Below are positions 48,501 through 62,110 of a DNA stretch of 64,000 bases, piece after piece. The notes below the pieces were generated by a model. The model had not been told where the DNA came from, did not search any database, and saw only the letters and a list, made by a program, of their open reading frames with translations. How positions within the stretch are numbered: position 1 is the first letter of the stretch; the number at the start of each line of letters is the position of its first letter. The position numbers and the translations under genes are program-made. The stretch lies in contig CM072345.1 in NCBI GenBank assembly GCA_036874045.1, positions 9,968,501 to 10,032,500 on the forward strand, written 5' to 3'. Source of the stretch: Cymodocea nodosa. Lineage: Eukaryota > Streptophyta > Magnoliopsida > Alismatales > Cymodoceaceae.

Positions 48501-51500
48501 ATATTTTTCCATTTACTTTCAATTTATTCTTTTTGTTTCAGTAAATACTGAGAAAATATTTCTGCCCATTTAGGGGAGCTTGCTCGGCAAACTTATGAAA
48601 TCATGCGCAGACAAGCTGCTTGTTTGAAGATTCAAACATACCTGCGGATGCATCTTGTGAGAAAATCTTACAGAGAATTGTATTCCTCTTCAATTGTTAT
48701 TCAAGCTAGTTTACGTGGGATGGCATCAAGAAAGGAGTTGCAATTTAGGCGCCAAACAAGAGCTGCAATTATCATTCAGGTACCTAGATGTTTTTTGTAG
48801 CATCATGATGACATTAATAGTCATATTGTCCATTTCTTCAATGTTGTACTTTCATAAATAAAAATATAGCTGACATGCAACAAATGAGTGCTTTTTTCAT
48901 CCAAATCTTATAAATTATGTCATTACAAAACTTGTGCCAAACTGTCATGACCTCTGTTGTGATTGACAAAAGCTCCTTAACTTATTTAATAGTTATTTAT
49001 TTACTATCTAGTCTAATAGTTTTTCCATATATTTTCTAGCCATACATTGCTAGGGTATGGTTCAAAACTCAAAAGACTACACATATCAGAAGGAAATGGA
49101 GGTGCCTTTGGTTCCACCTAGTTAATCTTTAAATTTGAAACTTCGGTTGTAAATAATTCAATATTTTTGTTTGAAATCTGAAGAGTAGTTTATGGTTATT
49201 TTGAGAACAAATAAATTCGTGATCACAGATTCTGGGATTTTGAACCAATATGTTAGTTCCTAAGAAATAGAAGTGTAGGATTAATTGATTAAGCATGATA
49301 TGCTTTTTTCCATCCTGCTGATATTTTTTTGAAAATTATTAAGTATTAACCAGCATTAGAAGTGTAGGAATCAACATGATATTTTTACTTGATGCTTGGG
49401 TTAAGTATTAAAAATATTGGGACAATTTGAAGCTTTTTTTATACTTTAAGATGATCATCTTGTGACATTTTTTGACTACTGAACTGATGCTTAAAATTCT
49501 TTTGGAAACCTCTTTCGTAGAAAGGGATGATAATTGTTTGCCTAAATTGTATCAATCATATATGAGTCTGATATACATATGGAGGCTTGAGAAACAACAA
49601 GGAATATATGCTATCTCTCATGTAAACAGTAGACTCATATTTTAGGTGGATGCCAGTGTCTGTATTCTAAACAGTAAGTGCATCATAAGGCTCAAACGTG
49701 AAATTTGTTTCATTGGCAGTGGCATGTATCATTTGGTATTTTATTGTAGATTCATGGTATTCATCTTCTTATTTTTATGTGAATAATGATATTGAGGGAA
49801 ATAACTTATGATCTTCATGCCACTGAAAGTTAACAAAAGATTACTTGTATCTTTGATAATTCTAATCAAAACTAATGCCATCTTAGCTTTTGGATATTTG
49901 CATCTTTGATAATTCCAAACAAAACTAATGTCATCTTATCTTATGATATTTTATGTGTGTATGTTTGTGTGTGGCATGTCTAAAAAAATAAATTGATTTT
50001 GGACACCAGGCATCCAGAGCATCTAAATATGTCACATTGTTGACTTGATAATCTTATTTTTAGTACACAATGTTGTCATCTGCTCAATCTTTTTGTTGCA
50101 ATTCATCTCCTCAAACTTTTTCATGTTTCTTCCACTTAAAATAAAGAATTAATTTTTCTCAAAATCCTCACAGAGTCAATGCCGCCAATATCTTGCTCGT
50201 ATACATTATATGAAGATTAAGAAGGCTGCAATCGCTACACAGTGTGCCTGGAGAAGAAGGGTTGCTAGAATAGAGCTAAGGAAGCTTAGAATGGTGAGAA
50301 CCGTTTTACATTATTTACGATTAGTTTATTTGTTCTTTTTATTTTCTGTTGGTTCTAAGAAAATTATTTAATCACCAATGATTGAAAACTGGTTCTGGAT
50401 TTGGGAAGGTAAATGCACAGAAAGAGATCTTTTTGTCAAAGAATCTAGACATGCTATTTGTTGACCTTAAGATTCTTTTGTTAACCCTTGAAAAGCTCCC
50501 TATTCAAAGTTGCAAGCATACTGGAATACAATGACCATACCTAAATCCTAGAATGTAGCCTTGTGGGAATATATGATATATCTATATTTAAATTGGGGCA
50601 GTAAAGGTGACCTTATGCTTGTTTGTCTTTGCTTTTTTCTGATTTTCTAAGTGTGGATTTTTTATTTATCTTTTATAATCGAACCTACCTCAATGAGTCA
50701 TCTTTCAAAATAACAATGCAAATGATTTTGAACTTGTGGAACCCTTTTTCATTTGGGGAAGAATCATCAGCCCATTCTACTTCTCTGTGTCTGTTAGTCT
50801 TTCATGAAAATAGGAAACTTGCACAGAGGCAAATTGCAGGTATAAGGCCTCCCTTTCTTCTGTTTTGGATGTGACGGAAGTTCTTGAATAAAATAGGGAA
50901 ACCATTTAGTAGGAACTTTGGAGCATTGAAATATGTAATCGAGAGCCTATTGTATCTTATCCTTCAGTTGGGTGATGTGCCGTCTTCCTCAATAGAATTT
51001 TATACTTTATGATGTAACTTATTACAACTTTTCCAATATTATTATAATATTCAAAAGCCATACAACATTCTACGTTATCAAAAGGAAGAATAATAATCCT
51101 GAACATCTTATAATTTGACTTTCAGGCGGCAAGGGAAACTGGTGCTCTTCAGGCAGCTAAGAATAAATTGGAAAAACAGGTTGAAGAACTCACTTGGAGA
51201 TTGCAGCTGGAGAAGCGCATGAGGGTACTTTGTTTTATGATTTCTCATGCCTGTCAATTTTTTTCTATATGTTGCGTGCATAATAAAGAAATATATAAAG
51301 TTTTCTCAGAGTTCTGCTGATCCCAAAATTTAATTAGGTAGATTGCATGCTTAATTGGTATATTTTTGTCTGTTAACACCTGTTTTGAATTCCAGCTGAA
51401 GTGGGTATGGTTGTGTTTTTTGGGGGACATCTCTTAATTAGATGAAAATGACACTAATGGTGCAGGCTTCTGTGTTCAAGATATTACTTGCTCGATTGGT

Positions 51501-54500
51501 TCTGTTAATGTCTATGTAAATTCTAAATGAAGTAACATTGTGTTATTTTTCTGGCTGAAAGTGGTTGATCAAAATTTGGAACTTGATTGTTATGAAACCA
51601 AGTATAATTAACAGAATGAAATTCCTGTACAGCATTAAGATATTTTATTTGTGTAGGTATCTTGCTGGCTTGCTCTCTTCAATAGTTCAATTCATCAACT
51701 AGTGCATTCTAACTTTCTCATTCAGTTGGTTTTTATCTGTAATTTTCGTAGAGGGTTTAATGCCTGGTTCCTTTATCATTTGCAGGCTGACATTGAGGAA
51801 TCAAAAACTCAAGAAAATGCAAAATTGCAATCCGCCTTGGAAGAAATGCAAGTCCAGTGTATGGAAACAAAAGCATTGTTAGCAAAAGAGCGTGAAAAGG
51901 CAGCTGAGGTTGTTCCAGTTATTCAAGAAGTTCCAGTGGTTGACACAGCAATGATGGAAAAGCTTTCTGCAGAAAATGAGAAACTTAAGGTAATCATGTT
52001 ATATCTGTAACTTTAAAGATCTTTACATGAAATCCACCTTAACCACTCTCACTATATCTTGATAGATTGTAGATAACCTCAACATCTTTCTGGAAATTAT
52101 CTAACTTCAAAATTGATATTTTGCAAGTTTGGATCTTGTTTTTTTTGGTTTTATTAGTTTTACTTATCTGACTTCCTTGCTTAATCACAGGCATTAGTCA
52201 GTTCTCTGGAGAAGAAAATTGATGAAACTGAGAGAAAATATGAAGAAACCAGCAGAATTAGTGAAGAAAGGTTGACCAAGGCTGTGAAGGCTGAGGCAAA
52301 AATAGTGACCCTGAATGAAGGCATGCAAAGGTTCCTACATTTGCTAAATGGTGTCGTCAAATTTAAAATATCTGTTCTGTTCCTTCATTAAGATGAATGT
52401 TAGAAATAGATGAATGATAAGTTCTATGAGATCAAATGGTTCAACTGGCTGGCTTGATCTGTCTTTCAAAACAGTGGATAATACAAGAGAACATTATTGT
52501 AGATAATTTCATCATATTTTTAGCTACAACAAATGCGCCACCAAAAGATATGGAGGAAATGAAAGTGGTATGGAAGATTTATATTACATGGTTAGAGATA
52601 GTGAAAATGATACAAATCAATGGAGGGAAAAGATTCATGTTGTTGAGTCTTGACTCTGCATGGTGAAATTAAGACAGCAGTTGTTATTATTCCTTTGACA
52701 TTGTCTCCCTCTTCATGACCCTTATTTTGTGCCTTTTGTGTGTGTAATACTTCTTTTCCTCATGCAGGCTTGAAGAAAAACTATCAAATATGGAGTCTGA
52801 GGATCAAATTATCCGACAGCAGGCTCTATTGCATTCACCAGTGAAACGAATATCGGAACATCTAGCAATTTCAACACCAACAAAAAATGTACTCAAAGAT
52901 CCAAGATTATCATTTTTGACCTTTTGAAGCCTTACTAAGTTTTATTAATTTTATATATTTTTTCCCTTGTAGACTTTGGAGAATGGCCGCCATGAGTTGG
53001 CAGAGCTGAATGTGAGAATTGTGTATCTTCAAATTATAATATTAAGCCTACAGCATATTGACTATATATTGTATTACATTGTTTTTACAAAAATGTGCCA
53101 ACTCAGGTACCACAAAGTGCTCCTCCAGCTGTCAAGGACTATGCAAAGTCTGATTCAAAAATGAGAAGATCTTACATAGAAAGACAACATGTAAGTGGTT
53201 GTCATTTAAGTACATTAAATCACTGTAGTTATCAAGTTTTGTATTGTAAGTAATTAAATGAAAATTTATGCAGGAGAATGTTGATGCTCTTATTGCTTGT
53301 GTTGTCCAAAAAATTGGGTTCAGTCAAGGAAAACCTGTTGCAGCATTTACCATATACAAGTGTCTTCTTCATTGGAAATCATTTGAAGCAGAAAAAACAA
53401 GTGTGTTTGATCGTCTGATCCAGATGATTGGTTCTGAAATTGAGGTAACTTTATTCGAAATTGGTTTTTACCTTTTGAGCTTGTTGAATGATTTTTCAAA
53501 TGCTTTTTGTGCATTAATAAATATTTGTTCCCAACATGATTGTTTGGTTCCATTCCTTGATTAATGCAAAGTTGCTATATTGTATTACAATGTTTTAAAA
53601 TTTTTTCAATAAATAACCTCTTCATGATTATACTATTGGCTGCATGTGATGAAATCATTTCAATCCAATTACCTTAAATCTGGTGTCAAATAAACAAATA
53701 GAAAATAGAGTATCTAATAATACATTCCAATCAAATAATAAACATTGCTACATGCTACAACATAAAGGCGAGCTAGCCAACTAGCAATAAGAATAGACTG
53801 AAGATCATCCCAAAATCTTTTTTAATAGTGAGATTCATTCAATTTCTCTCTGAAAAGTAAATTCTTCAATCGACAGTAAATTTGGACCTAAAATTGCATA
53901 TTTAGGGTAGAGTACATTATAGGTAATATGGACCAAGCGTATATACCTCAATTTTTATTAAAATTTTGAGAATAGTTTTTTTGATAATAAAGAAAATTTT
54001 TAAAATAGTTACAACCAAAACTTTATACAATTCTTTATTTTTCTGTAGTTGATGCTTTAAAATGTTTTCTTACTTTTTGAATATCTTCCTGATTATGGAT
54101 ATTCCTATCTATTTCAGTTTGTTTGCACCCATTGAAACCTGAATAACCTGGATGTATTCCTCTGTTTTTTTTGTTATTATACAAGCAGAACCAGGAGAGC
54201 AATGAAGATTTGGCATATTGGCTATCAAATACATCATTATTATTGTTTTTGTTACAACACAGCCTTAAAGCCACTGGAGCAAGTGGGCCAACTCCACGTC
54301 GAAAGCCTCCACCACCAACATCCTTGTTTGGACGAATGGCTCAAGTAACGACTATGGGATATTTGTTTGTTGCTGGACATAGTCATTGACTCATTGTTTT
54401 TCTTTACTGATTTATAACAATTTATCAGGGATTTCGCTCTTCTGCCCACATTTCAGTAGAAGGATTGGATGTTGTTCGCCAAGTTGAAGCCAAGTACCCT

Positions 54501-57500
54501 GCTTTGCTCTTTAAGCAGCAGCTTACTGCTTATGTTGAGAAGATATATGGAATTATACGAGACAACTTGAAGAAGGACCTGACATCATTGCTTTCTTTAT
54601 GTATCCAGGCAAGTTAGATTTTTTCTGTGGTATTTGAATAATGTTGGTATCTAGAAGTTTTTTTGAAGGAACACAAAATTTTTGAGATTTGCTAAGGAAT
54701 ATCAGTTTAATTTGTCTTGGAAATTTTGAATTGCAATATTAAATAGACTTGATATAGACTTTTTACTCAGGGTGAAACATACAATTTGAGTTGGATAGAT
54801 TTTCACGTTTTTCTAGTTTTACTTGGTTGAAACAAGGGAAATTGTCTATAGTCCAATGTTCATTTTAATACCATTCCATCAATAAATTATTACCTGTTCT
54901 TTGTCCATATCCTATTTGAATTTTTTTGTTTCTGTATTTTATTTCCTTATCTTAATTTATTTTGGATACGGTTTTTCTGATAACAGGCACCCAGAACAAA
55001 TAGAGCCAGCATGCTGAGGGGATCTGGGCGTTCATTTGGCAGTAATAAGTCAAGTACCCACTGGCAGAGCATAATTGATACACTCAATTCTCTTCTCAAA
55101 ACTTTGCAAGATAATTACGTGAGATTCATCTATGGAACTATAAAACATATTAGCTGTAAGGCTGTGGCATGTATCTAACTTGGTGATTAAATTCAGGTGC
55201 CTTCTGTTCTAGTTCAGAAGATGTTCACTCAGATATTCTCATTTATTAACGTACAACTATTTAACAGGTATCAATATACTGTATCTTTGTTAGAAAATCT
55301 CATTTTTCGTTTAAAAATTATATATAGCAACTATTATATTTTGTCTTTTTCTCCAGTCTTCTATTGCGGCGTGAATGCTGTTCCTTTAGCAACGGAGAAT
55401 ATGTGAAATCTGGTTTGGCTGAATTAGAGCTATGGATTGCCCATGCAAAACAAGAGGTTTGAAATTTTATTCTTTTTGAAATTTCTTATTACTGTAAAAG
55501 TATTTACAAAATTACATATTAAAACAAGCTTCTACTCCCCCAAATTTATGATGATGGCTTGGAGAAGACAAGCAGGAGAGATGATGGCAATGGGAAGAGG
55601 TGCAAGAGAGGACAATGGAGAAAGAAAAGAATAGATGGGGGTGATCAAATCAATGCCGTGATGTTTAGGCTTTGGGCAATATGTTGGTGATTGCAGGGAT
55701 TGTATTGGAGGTGCAGAGGGTTGGGTCATCTACCTGGTACTTGCCCATTGATCAGGAGACAAAAGGATCATTTGCCTTGTATTCCACTGTTGAAATGAAA
55801 GGTGGTGGGGAAGATTCTTTCTCACATGTGGATCTGGACTTTGTTTCTGGAGCTTACCTGGATGAGAAGCAATCTAGGGAAAATGCATGATATGCCATGT
55901 TTCCTTGTTGGATCACTTAGAAACTGTCACTTGGCTTGACAAGAAATGGCATACAAGGATGCTTTGTGGCTATATGGATTTATATGGTAGACTGTAGCTG
56001 TTCTGATATGGCTCCCAAACTCCACCCTCCCACTAGAGGATCGTTCTTGGATTGATAGATGAGGTTTCTTGGAAGGAATGGCATGAGAGGATGGTGGACC
56101 AGCCAACACTAAGGGGAGAATGCATATAGGTGCGCTTGCTGGGTATACTCCTTGATCTTGGAGAATGTACACATTCCATATGCTTATTAAGCCTTTCAGG
56201 TGTTTGAGGAAGTTCATAAAGACACTTTGTTGGGAAATAATTTGAAAGCCGTTGAGGTAGTAGTTGAACTAGGTATGAATCCTCCAATAGTAGCTCAAGC
56301 TGTTTCATGGAATTGAAGTTTTGTACGTGGAAGTGTATCTTTTGACTTGAAGGAATCCATTCCATGGAGGTCGTGGACATAGGTAGTGAAGGGGGGAGGG
56401 GTCTCTCAGTCTAGTCTGATGCTGCAGCCCGTCATCCTTGTCTTCTGGTGCTGGACCTCTGTCCACACTCCACAGCTTACATGCTGGTGGGTAAGCCTTC
56501 TGGTGTTGGAGACTCTAAATGATCCTTTTTTGACATGGTCATCCCAAAGTGGTGCAGCAGCAACTGGAAAAGGCTAAGAGCTCTACCACCTTTGATCCCT
56601 TTTTGGGAACCTCCTTCTGAGCCAAAGGGCCCAATGGAGGTGCTGGGGTGGAACAGTGATGTCATTAAGGCCAGGCCCAGATCAGTTTCATAGATGCAGA
56701 ATGATAGGTGAAAGCCTTTTGCCAATGATGGTGGGAATTAGAAATGGATGACATGACTGATTTGAATGATAAAGAGGGTGAAGGCTTGAATGAATGAAGC
56801 TGTTGATGTAGAACATTAGCGGAGCAAATGATATGACAAAACAGAGGTTTATCAAAGAATTTAGTGAGTAAAGAAGGGATCAAAATCCTAGCCTTGCAAG
56901 AAACAAAAATTGTGGAACCTTCTCAGGGATATCAGAGCAGAATTGGGAGTTCATGTCGGGATACCTTCATCTGCAAACCTCCTGAACAGGTGGCTGCCAT
57001 TTTGTTGGCTTGGGATAGCAAATGAGTTAGGGAGAACAGAGAGGAGTGTTTTTAAGTGAATTTTTCTGTTAAATTCGAGAATGGTAAGGATGGCTTAATT
57101 TGGTGTTGCACTGCAGTAGATGGGCTGTTGGATAGCTGGGAAAGCTGAAATGCTTGAGTGAAGAACTTTAAAGAGGTTGAACTGTCTATGGCTAATTGTT
57201 GGGGACATCAATTGGGTTTAGTTGCCTATGATTTGCAGGGGATGCTTACAGCTAAGAATTGCAGATCTTCTCAACCTACATCGATGGACTTAATCTTCAT
57301 GATTTGCTGTGGGTAACCACAAATTCATGTGGTTGAATCTTCAAAATGATTCCATCGTGTTAAGGATAGATAGGGTGCTACTAATTGGGATAGAAGATTT
57401 CCAGAGGCTAATAGGAGTGTATTAGAATGTTTATGTTAATTAGGCCTTGATCTGATCATAGTCTGCTGCAAAAGGGGTTGTTTCATTTGGTATCCTCCTG

Positions 57501-60500
57501 GGTAAGAGAATTTTAGTGATTTGGTGAGATACACTTGGTTGAAAACTATGGTGATAGTCAAGGGTGATGTAGCAGCTTGGTTGGCACATAAGCTTTTGGA
57601 TTTTTAAAGAAAGTATTTGGAATTGGTCCAGGGAGTATGAAAGAGTTTAACCTAAGAAGAACAAACTGTCAGACAACTGCCAATTTAGTGATGTACCATA
57701 ATAAAAAATAGAACTTGATCAATTACTTGAAACGGAAGAAATGGAATGGAGAGAAAAGGGGGATATGGTTAAAATACTTAATAATAGTAATTCTTTATTC
57801 TTCGGCAAATTTGCAAATCATCAGAGAAGAATTAATGGAATCCAACAGATAGTGCATTTAGGTTATGGTGACTCTGAAGAATAACTATAAAAATTGTTTA
57901 AAAGTATAGTGTTCCAGGTGCAGATCCAAGGTAACGAAAATGTAGGATATTTGAGGCCTATCATCTTGATTAACATTGTGAATGTGGACTAATCAACCTA
58001 TGATGGTGATTGAAGACATTATGCTCCCCTCGCAAACAGCTTTTCTTCGTGGACTGCCAATCTTTACTAGAGAGATACTTGGGATCACTTGGGAAATTGG
58101 GATCTTATACTAAAGAGCACTTTCTTTCAAATATTGTTGATGGATTTGAAATGTGCAAATATCTCAATACAAAATTGCAAAAGCTTTAAGGCTGGAAATC
58201 AAGTTTTTTGAGTTTTTATGGCAGAATTATCTCAACACAAAGTGTCCTAACTAGTCTTTTGATGTTTCACATGTCTGTTGTAGCTCCCAAATGTTGTAGT
58301 GAAAGTGCTTGTAAAGAAGAATGCACTGTTGATCTTGGAAAGGTGAAAAGGAATATAGGCATCAACCTTGTTAATTGGGAAAATGTCTGAAATCGAAGAA
58401 CATTCCTGAGCAATTTGTCTTTGGTAAAAGAAGTGTGGTCAGAACTTGGTATGGGTGAGAGTGAAAGCAGTTCATCTCAGGAAGAGCTCCAATTGGTCTC
58501 TGCTTTGGATGGGAATTGAAAAACGTGGGAATTTTATGTTGTAAACTTGAGACATGCATTGAAGTCAGGTACAGCTTCCTTCTACTTGGGCCCCTGACCC
58601 TTAAATTGACGGGGTTTTATTAAAAAAAAGGTACAGATTTTCTTCTGGAAGATGAATGGGTAGCAGATAGCTGCATTCTAGTTTGAGAATATGAAAACCT
58701 TGTTGATCAACAAACAAAGAAGTATTTGTTGCTTCAACGGGTGCTTTTCTTTCTCTGATGGAATTTGGTTGTGGAACTTTCATTACCGAAGAAATGTCGA
58801 GGAAAAAGAAATTTACCTAATGTCTCAAATTTACCGTGGAAAGTGGGGCATCTCACCAGAGGAAGAGATGATCAGCCTTTATGGAAGCTATCTGGATGGG
58901 GTATGTTCACCACAAAGTGTTGTTATTTACTGCCCTTTCGTCTCTTAACCCTTAGTGGGATCATTATAAAATGGTTTAGCAATGTCAATCTCCCCTATAG
59001 GGTGACATTTCTTGTTAGGCTCACTTACAAGGATAGTATGCAAAATGTTGGAAGAAAATGGGCCAGTGATAGTGATTTGATCTGTCCTTTATGTGACAAA
59101 GCTTAAGACACCTTATATCATATTGTTTAAGAGGTGTATGGTTACAGAGGCAGTTTGATAATGTTTCTTCCTAGAGTTAATATCTGTTTTTGGTTTAGAT
59201 GGCCATTTGTTTGCTTTATGGGAATCCATTGATCAAGCTTTAAAAGGAAATGGTTTGAGGGAAAACATCTATGGTTGTTAAAGCTGTGTGCAATTCTATG
59301 GAAAATTTGCAGACACCAGAGTAATATTGTTTGTCTGGAGCTTTAGACTTTTTGCTCAACGTAGTTGGCTCTCAGACTTAAAGATGATGGTGCTGGTGGC
59401 TTGGCCCCTGGCTTAAGCTTGATGCAATATTTGACTTAATTGCTTGGAGGCAACTTCTTGGGTAGCTCAGGAAGGCATGGCATCCTTTAGCTCTTCTCTG
59501 GCGTCCTTTATCATGGGTGGTAGGGATTCCCCCCCCCTTTCTTTTCCTGAACCTCTTCTACTAGGGTTGCAATGAACGTGACTTTTTGTAATTGTTTCCT
59601 TTCTTTCTGATCTGTTTTTCCTTTGTAACTTTTCACCCCAGGAATAATCATCCTGTAGTTCTTCAAAAAAACTGAGCGATGTTTTATTTTGCAGTATGCA
59701 GGATCCTCTTGGGATGAACTTAAGCACATAAGGCAGGCTGTTGGCTTCTTGGTATGTATGCCATTCTTAATTGACATTCATTCTGTAGGAATCTTCTCAT
59801 TTCAATTTCTTTTTTGAGCAGCAAACCAAAACCAAAACCAAAAGGAGACCTACTGGGTTTCAGAGGGGAAACCCACTACACTCGAAGACATACCTTGGGC
59901 TAGGACCACTGACAAGAAAAAAAACCAAATATGACTAGGAAAACACACTAGACAAAGAAAAAGACAAGACAATGAGTTAAACAAACTAAAAGACCACCCC
60001 GTCATTTCATTCTGTACATAAGTGTTACCATTTATAGATCATGAAAATTAAAGCATTAAACATTTTATTTTGTAGATATTTTGGAATTAGTTTGTTGCTA
60101 TCCTACAGACAGAATATACTAAATTTTGCAATTTTGTTATTTGTCCCCTTTAGATTACCCATAAAAATCAACTACTCTCTGTGGGGCTCAAGACATCTGC
60201 TTGTTTATTATGTTATGTTTGCACTATTGAAAAGCTTCCTAGCATGAGTGAAATCAAAATTGTATGCTGAGAGTTTAAATGTAATCCTGTTGTTCTGTGG
60301 TCCACACCCTTGCATTTCAAACTGAATTTTTTTTATCATTTTTTGTGTAGGTCATATTTCAAAAGTACAGAATTTCATTTGATGAAATTGCTAATGATCT
60401 CTGCCCGGTATATCCTAGACTCACTGCTTTGTTTATGGTTCCATTATTCCACTTCCATAACCCCACCTCTGGAATTTGCTGCATGCAGATGTTGAGCGTT

Positions 60501-61637
60501 CAGCAACTTTACAGAATTTGCACACAGTACTGGGATGATAAGTACAACACTCAGAGTGTATCTTCGGCTGTAAGTGTCCTAATAGTTTTGGTTTGATCTC
60601 TCTATCACACTTAAAAAATGATGGATCTTGCCAGCAGTTTTTTTACGTGCGAATTATTGGCCAGTGTAGTGTTTATTCATATATTATTAGTAATATACAA
60701 GTTATGATAGTATGATTTTTCATCTTTGATATACCATATTATTAGGCACTTAAAAGCAGATTGTGTTATCTTCAGCTGTTTTCAACTTATCCAATAAATA
60801 ATCTGACTTCTGTTATACCTAAAAACAGGTTCTTTCCAGCATGAGGATGCTTATGACCGAGGACTCCAACAGTGCTGTCAGTAGTGCATTTCTGTTAGAT
60901 GAGGACTCGAGGTAATCCTTATGGGGACGTGGTAGGTTATGGTCATTAATATTGGACTGCTTGCTGGTACAGGATCATGTAGGATTTCAACAATGAACTA
61001 AAACTTGTGAATGCACCCAGAAAGACGTATAGGATTTCATTCTCGAGATATTGGATGCCCATTTTCTGTAAACCTAACAGTCCAGGCTTGGGTTTCCAAT
61101 AAAGGTCTTTAATGCCAACTCTCTCCCGAAAGATGCTAATCAAGCAGTTATATCATTCTTTAATAAAATGAATTCTATCTGACTACACATTACTTGTACA
61201 TTCACAGGGAAATTATGTAAACCATAATAGACCAATACTTTTAGTAGCAATCAACTGTTACATGTTGGTGCTCTTAGATTTACACACCATTCATTATGCT
61301 ATAAAACTATCTTGTATATAATGAGTATCGTGTTACGGTATTTCATTTTTAATGCTAATTCATGTTTTCTTTGAAAATAATGCAAATACCACCATCCATC
61401 GTTTGAACCATTTCTGCGAGAAAGTTGTCCGTCCACAGAGATGCCTAAGAAATTAGTTTTCTGTATGTTATGCTTTTACCATTTAGATGCGTGAACTTTG
61501 TTTTTTTTTTCTCTTACTACAGTATTCCCTTCTCGATGGATGAGATATCTAATTCTTTTCAAGAGAAGGATTTCGCTGACGTCAAACCAGCAGAAGATCT
61601 TCTGAAGAACCCAGCCTTCCAGTTTTTAGAAGAGTGA
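35675..61637 (+). CDS. Class XI myosin heavy chain, complete (39 exons, 1508 aa)
   Basis: Exons: 35675-35677, 36504-36632, 36752-36895, 37205-37350, 37446-37602, 37775-37833, 37917-38076, 40117-40266, 40368-40504, 40600-40746, 40872-40973, 41717-41774, 41853-41954, 44694-44731, 44860-44986, 45062-45232, 45315-45446, 45559-45668, 45759-45819, 48307-48484, 48574-48779, 50174-50293, 51126-51224, 51786-51989, 52191-52330, 52768-52888, 52973-53011, 53107-53190, 53274-53444, 54189-54344, 54429-54608, 54987-55118, 55197-55267, 55357-55456, 59695-59751, 60351-60407, 60489-60569, 60829-60911, 61523-61637. Phases agree throughout. Domains: SH3-like start ([20 protein letters not shown]), motor to about 735 with P-loop GESGAGKT (156-163), switch I NNNSSR (209-214) and switch II DIYGFE (434-439); six IQ motifs (about 737-880); coiled coil (about 880-1060); DIL globular tail (about 1170-1445). 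It is an actin motor for organelle movement and cytoplasmic streaming. Length is normal for the class. Subclass not assigned. Confidence 0.96.
38390..38540. repeat. Short diverged direct repeat in myosin intron 7
   Basis: Two neighbouring segments share CATGATGAAATG, then GACAT, then AATTAGTTRTGAGTGRAGAGG, about 75 bp apart. Possibly debris of an LTR. Origin unclear. Confidence 0.5.
39008..39492. mobile_element. hAT-like MITE in myosin intron 7
   Basis: Terminal inverted repeats: left GGGTGGCAAAATGGGTCA (from 39009) and right end TGACCTATATTGCCACCC. Flanks CTATTTTT (39000-39007) and CTATTTAT (39493-39500) look like an 8-bp target duplication with one mismatch, as expected for hAT. About 485 bp, AT-rich, no coding. 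Confidence 0.7.
39640..40032 (+). mobile_element. RTE LINE 3' fragment in myosin intron 7
   Basis: Plus-strand translation in shifting frames gives VPIEDKIRE-, GWFIHI-like and [12 protein letters not shown] blocks, the C-terminal end of RTE LINE reverse transcriptase. It ends with GGGATTATGACTC and (TTG)n at about 40022-40032, the usual short-repeat tail of RTE elements. It abuts exon 8 closely (40117). Confidence 0.65.
42540..43010 (+). mobile_element. RTE LINE 3' fragment in myosin intron 13
   Basis: Blocks [17 protein letters not shown], then [20 protein letters not shown] and MIHVAYPM, matching RTE C-termini, end with GGGATTATGATTCGG and TTGTTGTTG. Same orientation as the gene. Confidence 0.7.
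43490..43660 (+). mobile_element. Possible short RTE-related fragment in myosin intron 13
   Basis: Contains the tail-like block ATAGTGGGATTAATTACTGG and related words seen at the other RTE tails, but no clear protein. Weak. Confidence 0.3.
43698..43729. repeat. Short tandem repeat, unit CATCCCCC, about four copies
   Basis: Four adjacent 7-8 bp units in myosin intron 13. Confidence 0.85.
46980..47340 (-). mobile_element. RTE LINE fragment in myosin intron 19, antisense to the gene
   Basis: Minus-strand translation gives [10 protein letters not shown], then [11 protein letters not shown] and related C-terminal RTE blocks with many stops. Opposite in orientation to the other myosin-intron RTE fragments. 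Confidence 0.6.
48780..50173. other. Myosin intron 21; nothing recognised
   Basis: About 1.4 kb of AT-rich DNA. No inverted termini, coding relic or RNA gene noticed. Confidence 0.5.
55540..59600 (+). mobile_element. L1-type LINE, decayed, filling most of myosin intron 34
   Basis: Plus-strand blocks in LINE order. ORF1 zinc knuckle near 55695 ([16 protein letters not shown], first Cys lost). Endonuclease start near 56880 (ILALQETKI) and further endonuclease debris to about 57400. RT palm and thumb near 57920-58400 (RPI-I-, QTAFLRG, then [20 protein letters not shown]). zf-RVT near 58985-59100 ([21 protein letters not shown]). C-terminal end near 59280-59345. Many stops and deletions. The start is uncertain (5' truncation likely) and no clear poly(A) tail was seen. 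It is in the sense orientation of the host gene. Confidence 0.8.
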
Positions 61638-62110
61638 GGCTTTGGGGCATCATTTGCTTATTTCCCAGAAATCTTTTTGTATACCAACGATTCATCTCAT
61701 GATTGCAGGTCAATACAGGTTTGTCATACATCAGTTCTGTAAATCCATCTCATTTGTTGCTCATATCCCCATTCTAGCTTTGTAAATTATTTATTGCAAT
61801 TTCAGATTGTAAAATTTTAGGGTAAAGAGAAAGGGAGGAATGGGGGGATCATCGTTCTTTAAGACAATCCTCCTATTGGGCTATATTTGTTTCTGTTAGG
61901 ATCACCATTCTTTCTTTATTAGCAAGTTATAGTGGAAGTTTCAGTCAAGAATAGTTGGTGGCCGGAGGAGCAACATCCGCCATGCCTTCCTTTTTCTTTG
62001 CACTTGAAATTTGTAAAGACAGCAAATACGTCAGCTCGGGTCAATAATATTCTTTATTTATTATTGTCGATGTAAATTTAAATTACTTGCTATTTCTCTT
62101 TCTTAGGCCT
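61638..62110 (+). other. Myosin XI 3' UTR (probable)
   Basis: Follows the TGA at 61635-61637. AATAAT/TTTATTTATTATTG near 62043-62070 is a plausible near-upstream polyadenylation element. The end is not fixed. Confidence 0.45.

Noticed and set aside
55927..56883. Several frames of 60-115 codons in myosin intron 34
   Set aside because: They lie in a decayed L1 element and in wrong frames or the opposite strand.
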